39,371 nt of DNA. Source: Simkaniaceae bacterium. GTDB lineage: Bacteria > Chlamydiota > Chlamydiia > Chlamydiales > Simkaniaceae. Under the pieces are notes generated by a model that worked only from the letters and a program-made list of their open reading frames with translations, did not search any database and was not told the DNA's origin. Location of the stretch: assembly GCA_018062315.1 (NCBI GenBank), contig JAGOSM010000012.1:1-39371 (forward strand), written 5' to 3'. Shown piece by piece: positions 7,663-15,137 of the stretch. How positions within the stretch are numbered: position 1 is the first letter of the stretch; each line of letters begins with the position of its first letter. The position numbers and the translations under genes are program-made.

Positions 7663-8522
7663 GCGAATTACACCGAATACAAACCTTATTTGAAGTAGAG
7701 CTTAATAAGGGAATGGATTTTTTAGGTCCCAAGACCCCTCTTTCTCAAGCTTGCGAGTATGCCCTTCAGAGTGGAGGAAAAAGAGTAAGACCTCTGATTG
7801 TTATTCTTGTTCAAGAAGCTCTTGGAAAATATTTTTTTCCGGAAGGCGCTCTTTCGGTCGAATTTTTTCATACTGCATCCCTTATAGCTGATGATCTCCC
7901 CTGCATGGATAACGATGATCAGAGACGTAATCACCCTTCGTTACACCGAGTTGTTGGAGAAACAACAGCCCTTCTTGCAAGTTATGCCCTCATTTCTTCC
8001 GCTTACGAAATGATTGCTAGAGCCTCTTCTTATATCAATGCTGAAGTGGGAATGATTGCTTTAAAATTTGCAGCTGAATGTGCTGGAATTTGTGGGGCAA
8101 CCGGAGGACAATATTCAGATCTTTTTGAAAAAAGAAGAGATTGGGAAGCCATCAAATGGGTTATTGAGCAAAAAACGATCACTTTATTTGAAGTCGCTTT
8201 TGGTTTCGGCTGGCTTTTTGGGGGTGGAGATCCAAGTCGACTCGATGAAGTGAGAAAAGTAGCGTATCACTTTGGAATGGCATTTCAAATTGGAGATGAT
8301 CTTTCTGATTTTCAACATGATTGTACTCAGGAAAATCCAATGAATGCTGCCATTTGTTTAGGGGAGAAAAAAGCTCTAGAACTTTGTTTAGAAGAAATAA
8401 AACGCCTTAAGATAGGGCTTAAGGCGTTAAAGTTAGAAACTAAGGGGTTTGAAGAACTACTTCAGAAACTACAGGCTTTGGCAATTTTAACTCCAAAATC
8501 TTCAACTCAATCTCATTTGTAA
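7659..8522 (+). CDS. ispA: Short-chain polyprenyl diphosphate synthase (GPP/FPP synthase)
   Basis: Condenses isopentenyl diphosphate with allylic diphosphates to geranyl or farnesyl diphosphate, the precursor of undecaprenyl carriers and quinones. The first Asp-rich motif [10 protein letters not shown] has the two-residue insertion typical of bacterial FPP synthases, GGKRVRP binds IPP, and the second motif is GDDLSD. I chose the ATG at 7659 (MSELHRIQ) over the longer frame because it overlaps the upstream stop as ATGA and has AAAGGGG before it. That gives 287 residues, normal for IspA. The last 83 bp are antisense to the recA 3' end, and the recA terminator lies within the coding sequence at 8401-8428. 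Confidence 0.94.
   Translation: MSELHRIQTLFEVELNKGMDFLGPKTPLSQACEYALQSGGKRVRPLIVILVQEALGKYFFPEGALSVEFFHTASLIADDLPCMDNDDQRRNHPSLHRVVGETTALLASYALISSAYEMIARASSYINAEVGMIALKFAAECAGICGATGGQYSDLFEKRRDWEAIKWVIEQKTITLFEVAFGFGWLFGGGDPSRLDEVRKVAYHFGMAFQIGDDLSDFQHDCTQENPMNAAICLGEKKALELCLEEIKRLKIGLKALKLETKGFEELLQKLQALAILTPKSSTQSHL
8397..8428 (-). terminator. Intrinsic terminator of recA inside ispA
   Basis: A perfect 11-bp stem (AACGCCTTAAG at 8401-8411 against 8418-8428) with a 6-base loop. Read on the minus strand it is followed by TTTTATTT, and it begins 12 bases after the recA stop. On the + strand it is followed by A residues, so it should act only on leftward transcripts. Confidence 0.85.
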
Positions 8523-9477
8523 GTTCTGGATTTTTCTTCAGCTCCTCGCGAGCGGATTCTTTACCTTGGCCCAATCTAGTTTCTCCGTAACTATACCAAG
8601 TTCCTTTCTTATCGATGACATTACATTCAACACCTAAATCAATAAGAGTTCCAATTCTTGAAATACCTTCATTGAACATAATATCAAATTCAGCCTCTTT
8701 AAAAGGGGGCGCCATTTTGTTTTTTGCAACTTTTACTTTGGCCCGAATGCCTACATCCACATTGTCAGCCCCTTTAATCGTTCCAATACGGCGGATATCT
8801 AATCGAAGAGAGGCGTAAAATTTAAGAGCTCTTCCCCCTGTTGTTGTTTCAGGATTACCAAACATGACTCCAATTTTTTCTCTAATTTGATTAATAAAAA
8901 TCGCACAAGTACCGCTTCGAGCTAGGGTAGATGTCAGTTTTCTAAGGGCTTGCGACATCATTCGGGCTTGAAGACCAACGTGAGTATCTCCGATTTCTCC
9001 CTCGAGTTCCGATTTGGGGACAAGGGCCGCCACTGAGTCAATCACGATCACATCAACAGCATTTGAGCGGGCTAACATCTCAGCAATATTCAGAGCTTCT
9101 TCTCCTGAGTCAGGTTGAGATATCATAAGATCGTTTAAATTGACTCCGATACGAGATGCATAAGCTGGATCTAAAGCATGTTCAGCATCGATATAAGCGG
9201 CAACTCCTCCCGCTTTTTGACAGTTTGCTACAATATGGGTAGCAAGAGTAGATTTACCAGAAGACTCTGGTCCATAAATTTCAATGACCCTACCTCTTGG
9301 AACTCCTCCAATACCTAAGGCGATATCAAGGGTAAGTGCCCCTGTTTTTATCACCCCAATTTCAGCACTGGTCCGCTTACTTCCCATGCTCATGATCGCC
9401 CCTTCTCCAAACTGCTTTTTAATATGGGCGACAGCAAGTTGAAGTGCTTTTTTCTTTTCCAATTCCTCGTTAGCCAC
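8440..9477 (-). CDS. recA: Recombinase RecA
   Basis: Forms filaments on single-stranded DNA, drives strand exchange and supports recombination repair. At 345 residues it is of normal length. Walker [10 protein letters not shown], the Walker B strand [10 protein letters not shown], the L1 loop region ([19 protein letters not shown]) and the L2 loop region ([21 protein letters not shown]) are all as in E. coli. The start codon is GTG at 9477, supported by AGGAG about six bases upstream. The gene is convergent with ispA and overlaps it by 83 bp; its terminator is antisense within ispA. It diverges from glk with 45-57 bp between them. Confidence 0.98.
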   Translation of the reverse strand: MANEELEKKKALQLAVAHIKKQFGEGAIMSMGSKRTSAEIGVIKTGALTLDIALGIGGVPRGRVIEIYGPESSGKSTLATHIVANCQKAGGVAAYIDAEHALDPAYASRIGVNLNDLMISQPDSGEEALNIAEMLARSNAVDVIVIDSVAALVPKSELEGEIGDTHVGLQARMMSQALRKLTSTLARSGTCAIFINQIREKIGVMFGNPETTTGGRALKFYASLRLDIRRIGTIKGADNVDVGIRAKVKVAKNKMAPPFKEAEFDIMFNEGISRIGTLIDLGVECNVIDKKGTWYSYGETRLGQGKESAREELKKNPELTNEIELKILELKLPKPVVSEVVLQTP

Positions 9478-9496
9478 GGTATTCTCCTAAATTTTG

Positions 9497-9524
9497 TTGA
9501 ATCTCAAGTATGATAATATATAAT
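9497..9524 (+). promoter_or_regulatory. Candidate promoter for glk
   Basis: TTGAAT at 9497-9502, a 16-bp spacer and a perfect TATAAT at 9519-9524. The -10 box overlaps the first possible ATG (9523), which argues that translation begins at 9535 on a message with almost no leader. Confidence 0.45.
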
Positions 9525-9534
9525 GCCGATTATT

Positions 9535-10464
9535 ATGTATCTAGCTGGAGATATTGGCGGCACTAAAACTCACCTTGCCCTCTATGAAGAGGGAGGTAAG
9601 CTTGTGCGTGACCAAAAATTTGCAAGTCAGAACTATTCCAACCTCACCTCAATCATTGAAGAATTTCAACCTCAGGGAGTTGAAAAGGGGTGTTTTGGAA
9701 TCGCGGGCCCCATTAAAAATAATCAGTGTGTAGCGACGAATCTTCCTTGGATTGTAGATGCGCAAAAATTACCTTTTAAAAAGGTGAAATTACTGAATGA
9801 TTTAGAGGCTAATGCTTACGGCATTTTTGAACTGAAAGAAGATGAGTTTTTTATTCTTAATCAGGGAGACTCTCAGGCTGAAGGAAATAAAGCTTTAATT
9901 TCTGCGGGCACAGGACTTGGAGAGGCTGGCCTTTATTTTGATGGAAAGAAACACCATCCCTTTCCTTGCGAAGGAGGCCATTGTGATTTTGCTCCTAGAA
10001 ATGAACTTGAAATCTCTCTTTTAAAATACCTTCTTAAAAAATTTGGACACGCTTCTTACGAAAGGCTTTTGTCGGGACCCGGACTTTTAAATATTTATGA
10101 TTTTCTAGTTGAAGTTCAGGGAATGAAAAAAGATTCAGAACGAGATCCTAAATTGATTTCTGAAAAAGCTTTGAAGGGGGATGGAGAGACGTCTTTAAAA
10201 GCGCTCCAATTTTTTATTGACCTCTATGGGGCTGAGGCGGGAAATACGGCTTTAAAATTTTTATCCCTTGGAGGAATTTATATCGGAGGGGGGATTGCTC
10301 CCAAAATTTTACCTTTGCTTAAAGAGGGGAGCTTTATGCAATCTTTTTGTGCTAAAGGAAGGTTTCAAAAATTAATGGAGGGGATATCCGTTAAAGTCAT
10401 CCTGAATGACAATACAGCACTACTTGGTGCGATGCACTATGCAAAAAATTATCTTGGAGTGTAA
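9535..10464 (+). CDS. glk: Glucokinase, Glk family
   Basis: Phosphorylates glucose to glucose-6-phosphate in the cytoplasm. Like E. coli Glk it has an N-terminal phosphate-binding strand LAGDIGGTKTHLALYEE, LLNDLEANAYG holding the catalytic Asp, the adenosine-site GTGLGEAGL and GEGGHCDFAP. The C-terminal FLSLGGIYIGGGIAPKIL is also conserved. It is about 309 residues from the ATG at 9535, or 313 from the ATG at 9523; I prefer 9535 because a TATAAT box overlaps the first one. Chlamydiaceae lack glucokinase and take up glucose-6-phosphate, so its presence points to an environmental chlamydia. The last ten bases overlap the convergent tRNA-Ala. Confidence 0.93.
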   Translation: MYLAGDIGGTKTHLALYEEGGKLVRDQKFASQNYSNLTSIIEEFQPQGVEKGCFGIAGPIKNNQCVATNLPWIVDAQKLPFKKVKLLNDLEANAYGIFELKEDEFFILNQGDSQAEGNKALISAGTGLGEAGLYFDGKKHHPFPCEGGHCDFAPRNELEISLLKYLLKKFGHASYERLLSGPGLLNIYDFLVEVQGMKKDSERDPKLISEKALKGDGETSLKALQFFIDLYGAEAGNTALKFLSLGGIYIGGGIAPKILPLLKEGSFMQSFCAKGRFQKLMEGISVKVILNDNTALLGAMHYAKNYLGV

Positions 10465-10527
10465 CGGGATCGAACCGTTGACCTCAACAATGCCATTGTT
10501 GCGCTCTACCAACTGAGCTAACACCCC
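10455..10527 (-). tRNA. tRNA-Ala(GGC)
   Basis: Cloverleaf on the minus strand. The acceptor stem GGGGTGT pairs with ACACTCC (one G-T pair), the D arm is GCTC/GAGC, the anticodon stem CAACA/TGTTG holds loop ATGGCAT (anticodon GGC), and the T loop TTCGATC follows. The discriminator is A and CCA is not encoded. The 3' end overlaps the last 10 bp of glk on the other strand. Confidence 0.94.
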
Positions 10528-10617
10528 AAAGGGCAACCTATCTCGTTGACGGACCGAGTTGGTTGATGTATAACTTTAACACGTCGCTATTTTTTATTCA
10601 AATCATTGAGGTGTTAA

Positions 10618-11802
10618 ATGAGCTTTTTTCAAAAGGTCCCTTTGTCTCCACCTGATCCTATTTTTGGAATCAATGCAGCCTTTCATGCGGATCCTCGCGA
10701 GCGTAAAGTGAATTTAACGATCGGCATTTATCAAGATCAACGGGGAAAAACTAACACCTTAGAATGTATAAAGAAGGTAGAGGAAAAATTTCCTTTATGT
10801 GAGGCGAATAAGGGATATTTTGGAATGGGAGGAGATGGTGAATACTGTCTTGAAACAGGTAAGCTTGTTTTTGGTCCTCTATGGGATCCCCAAAGAATTT
10901 TTGTAGCAGCAACGGTGGGAGGGACTGGGGCGTTACGGATAGGATTTGAGTTTCTTTCTGGCTTTACATCTAGGCAAGGGTATGTATCCACTCCTACTTG
11001 GGTCAATCATATTCCTATCATGGAAAAAGTAGGTTTTACAGTGCATCCCTATCCTTATTTTAAGGAAAATGGGGTTGATTTTTCTAGCATGTTGGCTACC
11101 CTTGAAAAGGGGGTTGAAGGCAGTGTCGTTCTTTTACATACCTCTTGTCATAATCCGACGGGATGCGATTTAACAAAAGAGCAATGGAAAGAGCTTTCCC
11201 TCTTGATGAAGTCCAAAAAACTTATTCCCTTTTTTGACTTTGCTTATCAAGGATTTTACTTAAGCAATGATGAGGATGCTTTTCCTGTTCGTCAATTTTA
11301 TCAAGATGGACATGAAATGTTAGTTGCTACGAGCTACTCTAAGTCAATGGGCCTTTATGGAGAAAGGGTGGGCTCTTTAATGATTGTTTCTGAAAAACTA
11401 CAGGAAGTGAGTACGACCGTATGTGCACAAATTCGAGTTAACTACTCCAATCCTCCGAGACACGGAGAGCTTCTTGCTAAAATGGTGCTTCAGAATCAAG
11501 AATTGAGGGGGATGTGGCTCTTGGAACTAGAGGGAATGAGACAGCGCATCCTTTCGATGAGGCACTTGCTTCATACCAAACTATCTCAGGAAGTTCAGGA
11601 GAGGAACTGGGATTTTTTATTGAAACAGAATGGGATGTTTTCTCTCTCTGGTCTTTCTACTGAAGAGGTAGCTAAGATAGTTCATGAGCAAGGAATTTAT
11701 ATGACAAAAGCAGGGAGAATTAATCTCTGCGGTCTTAACGAGGAGAATGTTGATGTGGTTGCCGAGGCTTTCAAAAAAGTCTGCACAAATCATTCTGTTT
11801 AG
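10618..11802 (+). CDS. tyrB: Aspartate/aromatic aminotransferase, class I PLP
   Basis: A 394-residue pyridoxal-phosphate enzyme of the AspC/TyrB subgroup, moving an amino group between aspartate or aromatic amino acids and 2-oxoglutarate. PLP-site features are HNPTGCDLT (Asn stacking on the cofactor), DFAYQGF (Asp and Tyr) and SYSKSMGLYGERVG with the Schiff-base lysine at residue 242. The C-terminal substrate arginine is in AGRINL. GAGGTG precedes the ATG by five bases. Choosing between aspartate and aromatic preference is not possible by eye; Chlamydia annotates its homologue tyrB. The MreC-like gene begins within its 3' end. Confidence 0.92.
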   Translation: MSFFQKVPLSPPDPIFGINAAFHADPRERKVNLTIGIYQDQRGKTNTLECIKKVEEKFPLCEANKGYFGMGGDGEYCLETGKLVFGPLWDPQRIFVAATVGGTGALRIGFEFLSGFTSRQGYVSTPTWVNHIPIMEKVGFTVHPYPYFKENGVDFSSMLATLEKGVEGSVVLLHTSCHNPTGCDLTKEQWKELSLLMKSKKLIPFFDFAYQGFYLSNDEDAFPVRQFYQDGHEMLVATSYSKSMGLYGERVGSLMIVSEKLQEVSTTVCAQIRVNYSNPPRHGELLAKMVLQNQELRGMWLLELEGMRQRILSMRHLLHTKLSQEVQERNWDFLLKQNGMFSLSGLSTEEVAKIVHEQGIYMTKAGRINLCGLNEENVDVVAEAFKKVCTNHSV

Positions 11803-12583
11803 TTGCACACTTCTCTTGCTTTATGGATTACCGAGAAAAGGAACCGAGGGAATTCGTTCTTTCATGATAGAAAGGGTGGCTTCTCGAAGTTCGGCAGCTC
11901 CTGCCGTTATTTATCGAGAACCTGCTGCATGGAGCAGTGCTTTATGGATTAACGTAGGCAAACAGCAGGGGGCCGAATTAAATAGTTCAGTCCTTTATGA
12001 AGGAGCTTTAATCGGGTTGATTGATAGGGTGGAAGAGAAAAAAAGTCGGGTTCTCCTTTTAACAAGCGAAACCTTGATTCCTTCTGTCCGAGTTCTTCGT
12101 GGAGAAGATCAAAAAAGGGTTCTTCTTGAAAAAGTAGAGACATTGAGTCACGTTTTTCGCCTTATGGGGGAGGACGATGGCCCCTTGCATGAGGCTCAAC
12201 TTCATTTAATCAATAGAGTGGGTAAACATTATTTAGCTAAAGGAGAGCTGCATGGAACGAGCGCTCCTATTTGGCGTTACCGTTCCTCTGTTTTAAAGGG
12301 GATTGGATTTAACTATGATTTTCCTGATGAAAAGGGGGCTGCCCGTCATCTTACTACAGGAGTGGCTTATGAGAGTCCGAGTGATGCTGGAATCCCTTTA
12401 ATTGAAGAAGGAGACCTTCTTGTAACAACGGGATTTGATGGTGTTTTTCCTCCAGATCTTCCCGTGGCCGTAGTTTCTAAAGTCTATCCCTTGCAAGAAG
12501 GGGCTCCAAGTTATGACATAGAAGCGGTCCTTCTTGCGGGGAATTTACATGAGATCGAAGAGGTGACTCTTTTATCTCCCTAA
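11753..12583 (+). CDS. mreC: MreC-like rod-shape/cell-wall scaffold protein
   Basis: A 276-residue protein with one N-terminal membrane segment (about residues 12-25, IILFSCTLLLLYGL) and a periplasmic part resembling MreC. WINVGKQQGAELNSSVLYEGALIGLIDRVEEKKSRVLLLTS matches MreC's first beta-barrel, and GDLLVTTGFDGVFPPDLPVAVV its C-terminal strand. MreC links MreB filaments to lateral or septal peptidoglycan enzymes; chlamydiae use MreB in division. Two in-frame ATGs exist; I chose 11753 because AGGAG at 11741-11745 is well spaced for it but only one base from the ATG at 11747. It overlaps the aminotransferase by 50 bp, and its stop overlaps the convergent effector-like gene by 4 bp. Confidence 0.75.
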   Translation: MWLPRLSKKSAQIILFSCTLLLLYGLPRKGTEGIRSFMIERVASRSSAAPAVIYREPAAWSSALWINVGKQQGAELNSSVLYEGALIGLIDRVEEKKSRVLLLTSETLIPSVRVLRGEDQKRVLLEKVETLSHVFRLMGEDDGPLHEAQLHLINRVGKHYLAKGELHGTSAPIWRYRSSVLKGIGFNYDFPDEKGAARHLTTGVAYESPSDAGIPLIEEGDLLVTTGFDGVFPPDLPVAVVSKVYPLQEGAPSYDIEAVLLAGNLHEIEEVTLLSP

Positions 12584-15096
12584 ATATTCCACAGTCCCTT
12601 TGCGTCAGCAGACTCGGTAACATGGGCACGTCCAGCATCGTCAAGTACAATGGAATACCCTTTGCGCTCAATTGGGATTTTTGTGTGTTCTACACGGAGA
12701 CACGAAAGAATTATTTCTTCAATTTGAGCCATTTTATAAGGATCAGCAAGATACTCATCTTTGATATGTGGAAGGTGAGTTTTTAAAAACCAGTTCCAAT
12801 ATTTATTGATTTTTTCCATTCTTTCGATGTTATGAGCTTCAGTTTGAACTGCAGGAAGGGGGGGCAGTGGATAAGGGTGAAAGTAGCCTTTATTTGTATC
12901 AAAATGAGAGGGAATCAGGGAATAGTGGGGAGTTTCTTTTGATGTACCAAGTTTAGCTTGGGTTTTGCATTCGATTAATAAATCTCTCGGTCTTAAGCGG
13001 CTCCATTCTGACATAGCCCTATCATTAAGAGAAAGGGAGGGGAGGTAATAATTAACATATTCTGTTGTTTGTTTAAGTAATCTAAAATAGTCAATTTGTT
13101 TAATAGACTTTACAAACAACACAGGACATTTGATTGGAAAATCTCGGGAGAAAATCTCGGGATCTTCTTCCGGAAGGAGATCGCGGGAGGTATCCAAGGG
13201 GGGCATAATGTTTGCTTTTAATCGATTATTATACTCTTTATGAATAGCAAGGCGGATATTTTCTCCATATGCTCGGTTCATTTCATCGATGAAATCGTAA
13301 TAATTGGCAGTTGTCATGTCCTGTTTTTTTGAAACAAAGGGATCAAGAACTGTAAGCACTTGTTCTTTTTTTTCTAGGCTATGGGTTGCTTTTTCGATAA
13401 GGAGAGTCATTTCGGGCGGTTCAACAATACTCTGCTCTTTCTTGATAGCTTCCCATCGAGCGAGCTCTTCTTTGAGAAGTTGGGTATTTAATTTTTTTGC
13501 GAGAAATTCGGCGTCGGGGTAACCAAGGTAGGTTAGTGCAACATGGACGAGCATTTTGGAAGCGGAGTAGGCGCAAGATCCTGTTTTGTTTCCTGGAGCA
13601 AATAAAGAAGGGGGGGATAGCTTGGTAGATAAGGAAGGTTCAAGCTCCTTGGGCAAAGATGTTCCTAAAATTTGTTGAGCTACGGTCAGGGCATTTGTTT
13701 GGCTATAACTGAGGAGTTTTTCTAAGAGATTTTTTGTGATTTTTTTTGGATCAATGATATATTGAACAAGGGGTGTATGAGGAGAAAGACTATCGTAAAT
13801 TGCTAAAAATTTTTTGTAAAATAAGATCCCGGCTACATGCCCATCGGAGTTAACGGGCAGAATAACGAGTTCTCCTCCCTGAATTTTTTCGATAAGAATT
13901 TGATAGGTTTCTGGAGAATTAACTTCTTGTATTTTTGAAGCAAAAGAAAAGCTTGTTGCCAACTCGGGAGCGAGTTCGGGGGTCCGAGAGAAAAGCTCTG
14001 CCCATCGAGCAAAAAAAAGATTCGGGTACCCTCCTGGTAAAACGACTAAACCTTCAGGAAGTGAAATTTGTCCGGCAAAATTAACCATAGAAGAAATTAA
14101 TTTAGCTGCAATAAGGGTTTCAGATAGGGGATCAGGTCCAATGAGGCGAGTATAATCAAACAATGCCCTTGTAAAATACCAGGAATAGACGGTATTTGAT
14201 TGTATAATAAGATTGGAGGTCGTAGCTCCGTTATCTACAAGGTACTTGACCAGTGCTCTGGAATCTAAACGGGGATCGGAAGCCGCGCCTATAAGGGCTC
14301 GCCATTGAGGAGTATTGATGGGAGTTCCATGGGCATGAAGAAATTTTACAAGGGCTAATTGGTTTGATCGAACTGCCCTTTGCAAAAAGGCAATCTTATC
14401 AATATCAGAGTAGTGCTCATGCAATAACTCAAAGAAATTGAGGAAGCCTTGTTGAGCACAAAATGGACCTAATTGTTTAAACCCTATCCAATGCGCGGTA
14501 AATAACATTTTAAGGGGGTCGTTGGTGCTGATAAGATTGATTACCTCTTCGCGATTCAATGGGGTGATCGGAGGAAAGATCTCTGAGCCGAGAAATAGTT
14601 GATGTATGGGAGCCTTCGATTCCAGTGAAGGAAGTAGGTTTTTTTCCTTAGGGAGGAAAGAGAGAAGGTAGCATAGCCCGGCAAGAAACGGTTTTTCCCC
14701 AAAATGATCTCGTCCATAGAAGGGAATATCTGGTTTTCCATCGAGGATCCAATAACATTCTTCCATCAAATCAGAGGAGATTTTTTGATTTTTACAAAAA
14801 AGGAAGAGACCTTCTAAAGCTTGATATAGTCCAAGGAAAGTACGGTTTTTAGAGAAATTTTGTATGGTTTTTAAGGCAAGTTTCACTTTTTCGATATCTA
14901 GGTGAGGGAGTGCTGACCATTCAAGGGTGAGATCATTATGGCCATGCATCCTTAAAATCAGTGTTGTACAATACTTTTGATTCTCTGGGTCGAGGGCCTC
15001 TACTTGTGCTTTCCAAGTCTCTAAGTCCGAGCTTGATAATAATTGATCTGTAATATTATAAGGGGGTAGAGTAAAAATATTACTAACTAATTCCAT
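12580..15096 (-). CDS. Putative effector: ankyrin-like helices plus clan CE peptidase-like core
   Basis: An 838-residue protein of no family I can name. Residues ~195-310 form helical pairs with ankyrin-like phrases (QLALVKFLHAHGTPIN, ALVKYLVDNGAT). Residues ~410-515 look like a clan CE (Ulp1/YopJ/ChlaDub type) cysteine peptidase: GHVAGILF gives His420, IYDSL gives Asp435 and TGSCAYSASKM gives Cys508, with Asn503 where many members have Gln. The order and spacing (15 and 73) fit that clan, whose members cut ubiquitin-like proteins or transfer acetyl groups in host cells. No signal peptide, as expected of a type III substrate. ATG 15096 has AAGGA nine bases upstream. It is the last gene of a minus-strand run after the GlgB-like gene (41-bp gap). 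Effector and protease roles are inference. Confidence 0.6.
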   Translation of the reverse strand: MELVSNIFTLPPYNITDQLLSSSDLETWKAQVEALDPENQKYCTTLILRMHGHNDLTLEWSALPHLDIEKVKLALKTIQNFSKNRTFLGLYQALEGLFLFCKNQKISSDLMEECYWILDGKPDIPFYGRDHFGEKPFLAGLCYLLSFLPKEKNLLPSLESKAPIHQLFLGSEIFPPITPLNREEVINLISTNDPLKMLFTAHWIGFKQLGPFCAQQGFLNFFELLHEHYSDIDKIAFLQRAVRSNQLALVKFLHAHGTPINTPQWRALIGAASDPRLDSRALVKYLVDNGATTSNLIIQSNTVYSWYFTRALFDYTRLIGPDPLSETLIAAKLISSMVNFAGQISLPEGLVVLPGGYPNLFFARWAELFSRTPELAPELATSFSFASKIQEVNSPETYQILIEKIQGGELVILPVNSDGHVAGILFYKKFLAIYDSLSPHTPLVQYIIDPKKITKNLLEKLLSYSQTNALTVAQQILGTSLPKELEPSLSTKLSPPSLFAPGNKTGSCAYSASKMLVHVALTYLGYPDAEFLAKKLNTQLLKEELARWEAIKKEQSIVEPPEMTLLIEKATHSLEKKEQVLTVLDPFVSKKQDMTTANYYDFIDEMNRAYGENIRLAIHKEYNNRLKANIMPPLDTSRDLLPEEDPEIFSRDFPIKCPVLFVKSIKQIDYFRLLKQTTEYVNYYLPSLSLNDRAMSEWSRLRPRDLLIECKTQAKLGTSKETPHYSLIPSHFDTNKGYFHPYPLPPLPAVQTEAHNIERMEKINKYWNWFLKTHLPHIKDEYLADPYKMAQIEEIILSCLRVEHTKIPIERKGYSIVLDDAGRAHVTESADAKGLWNI

Positions 15097-15130
15097 GGTT
15101 TATAATCCTTTTTAATTATTGTAAACCATG
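15094..15130. repeat. Inverted repeat over the effector start codon
   Basis: CATGGTTTA at 15094-15102 is repeated inverted as TAAACCATG at 15122-15130, with further partial pairing (TAAT/ATTA) inside. One arm includes the start codon of the effector-like gene. It could hide that start in the mRNA; it lacks the T-run of a terminator. Confidence 0.5.
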
Positions 15131-15137
15131 TTTGATT

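Noticed and set aside
10534-10565. Imperfect stem-loop between tRNA-Ala and the aminotransferase gene
   Set aside because: Two short interrupted stems, no riboswitch or T-box features and no T-run. More likely part of the tRNA promoter region.
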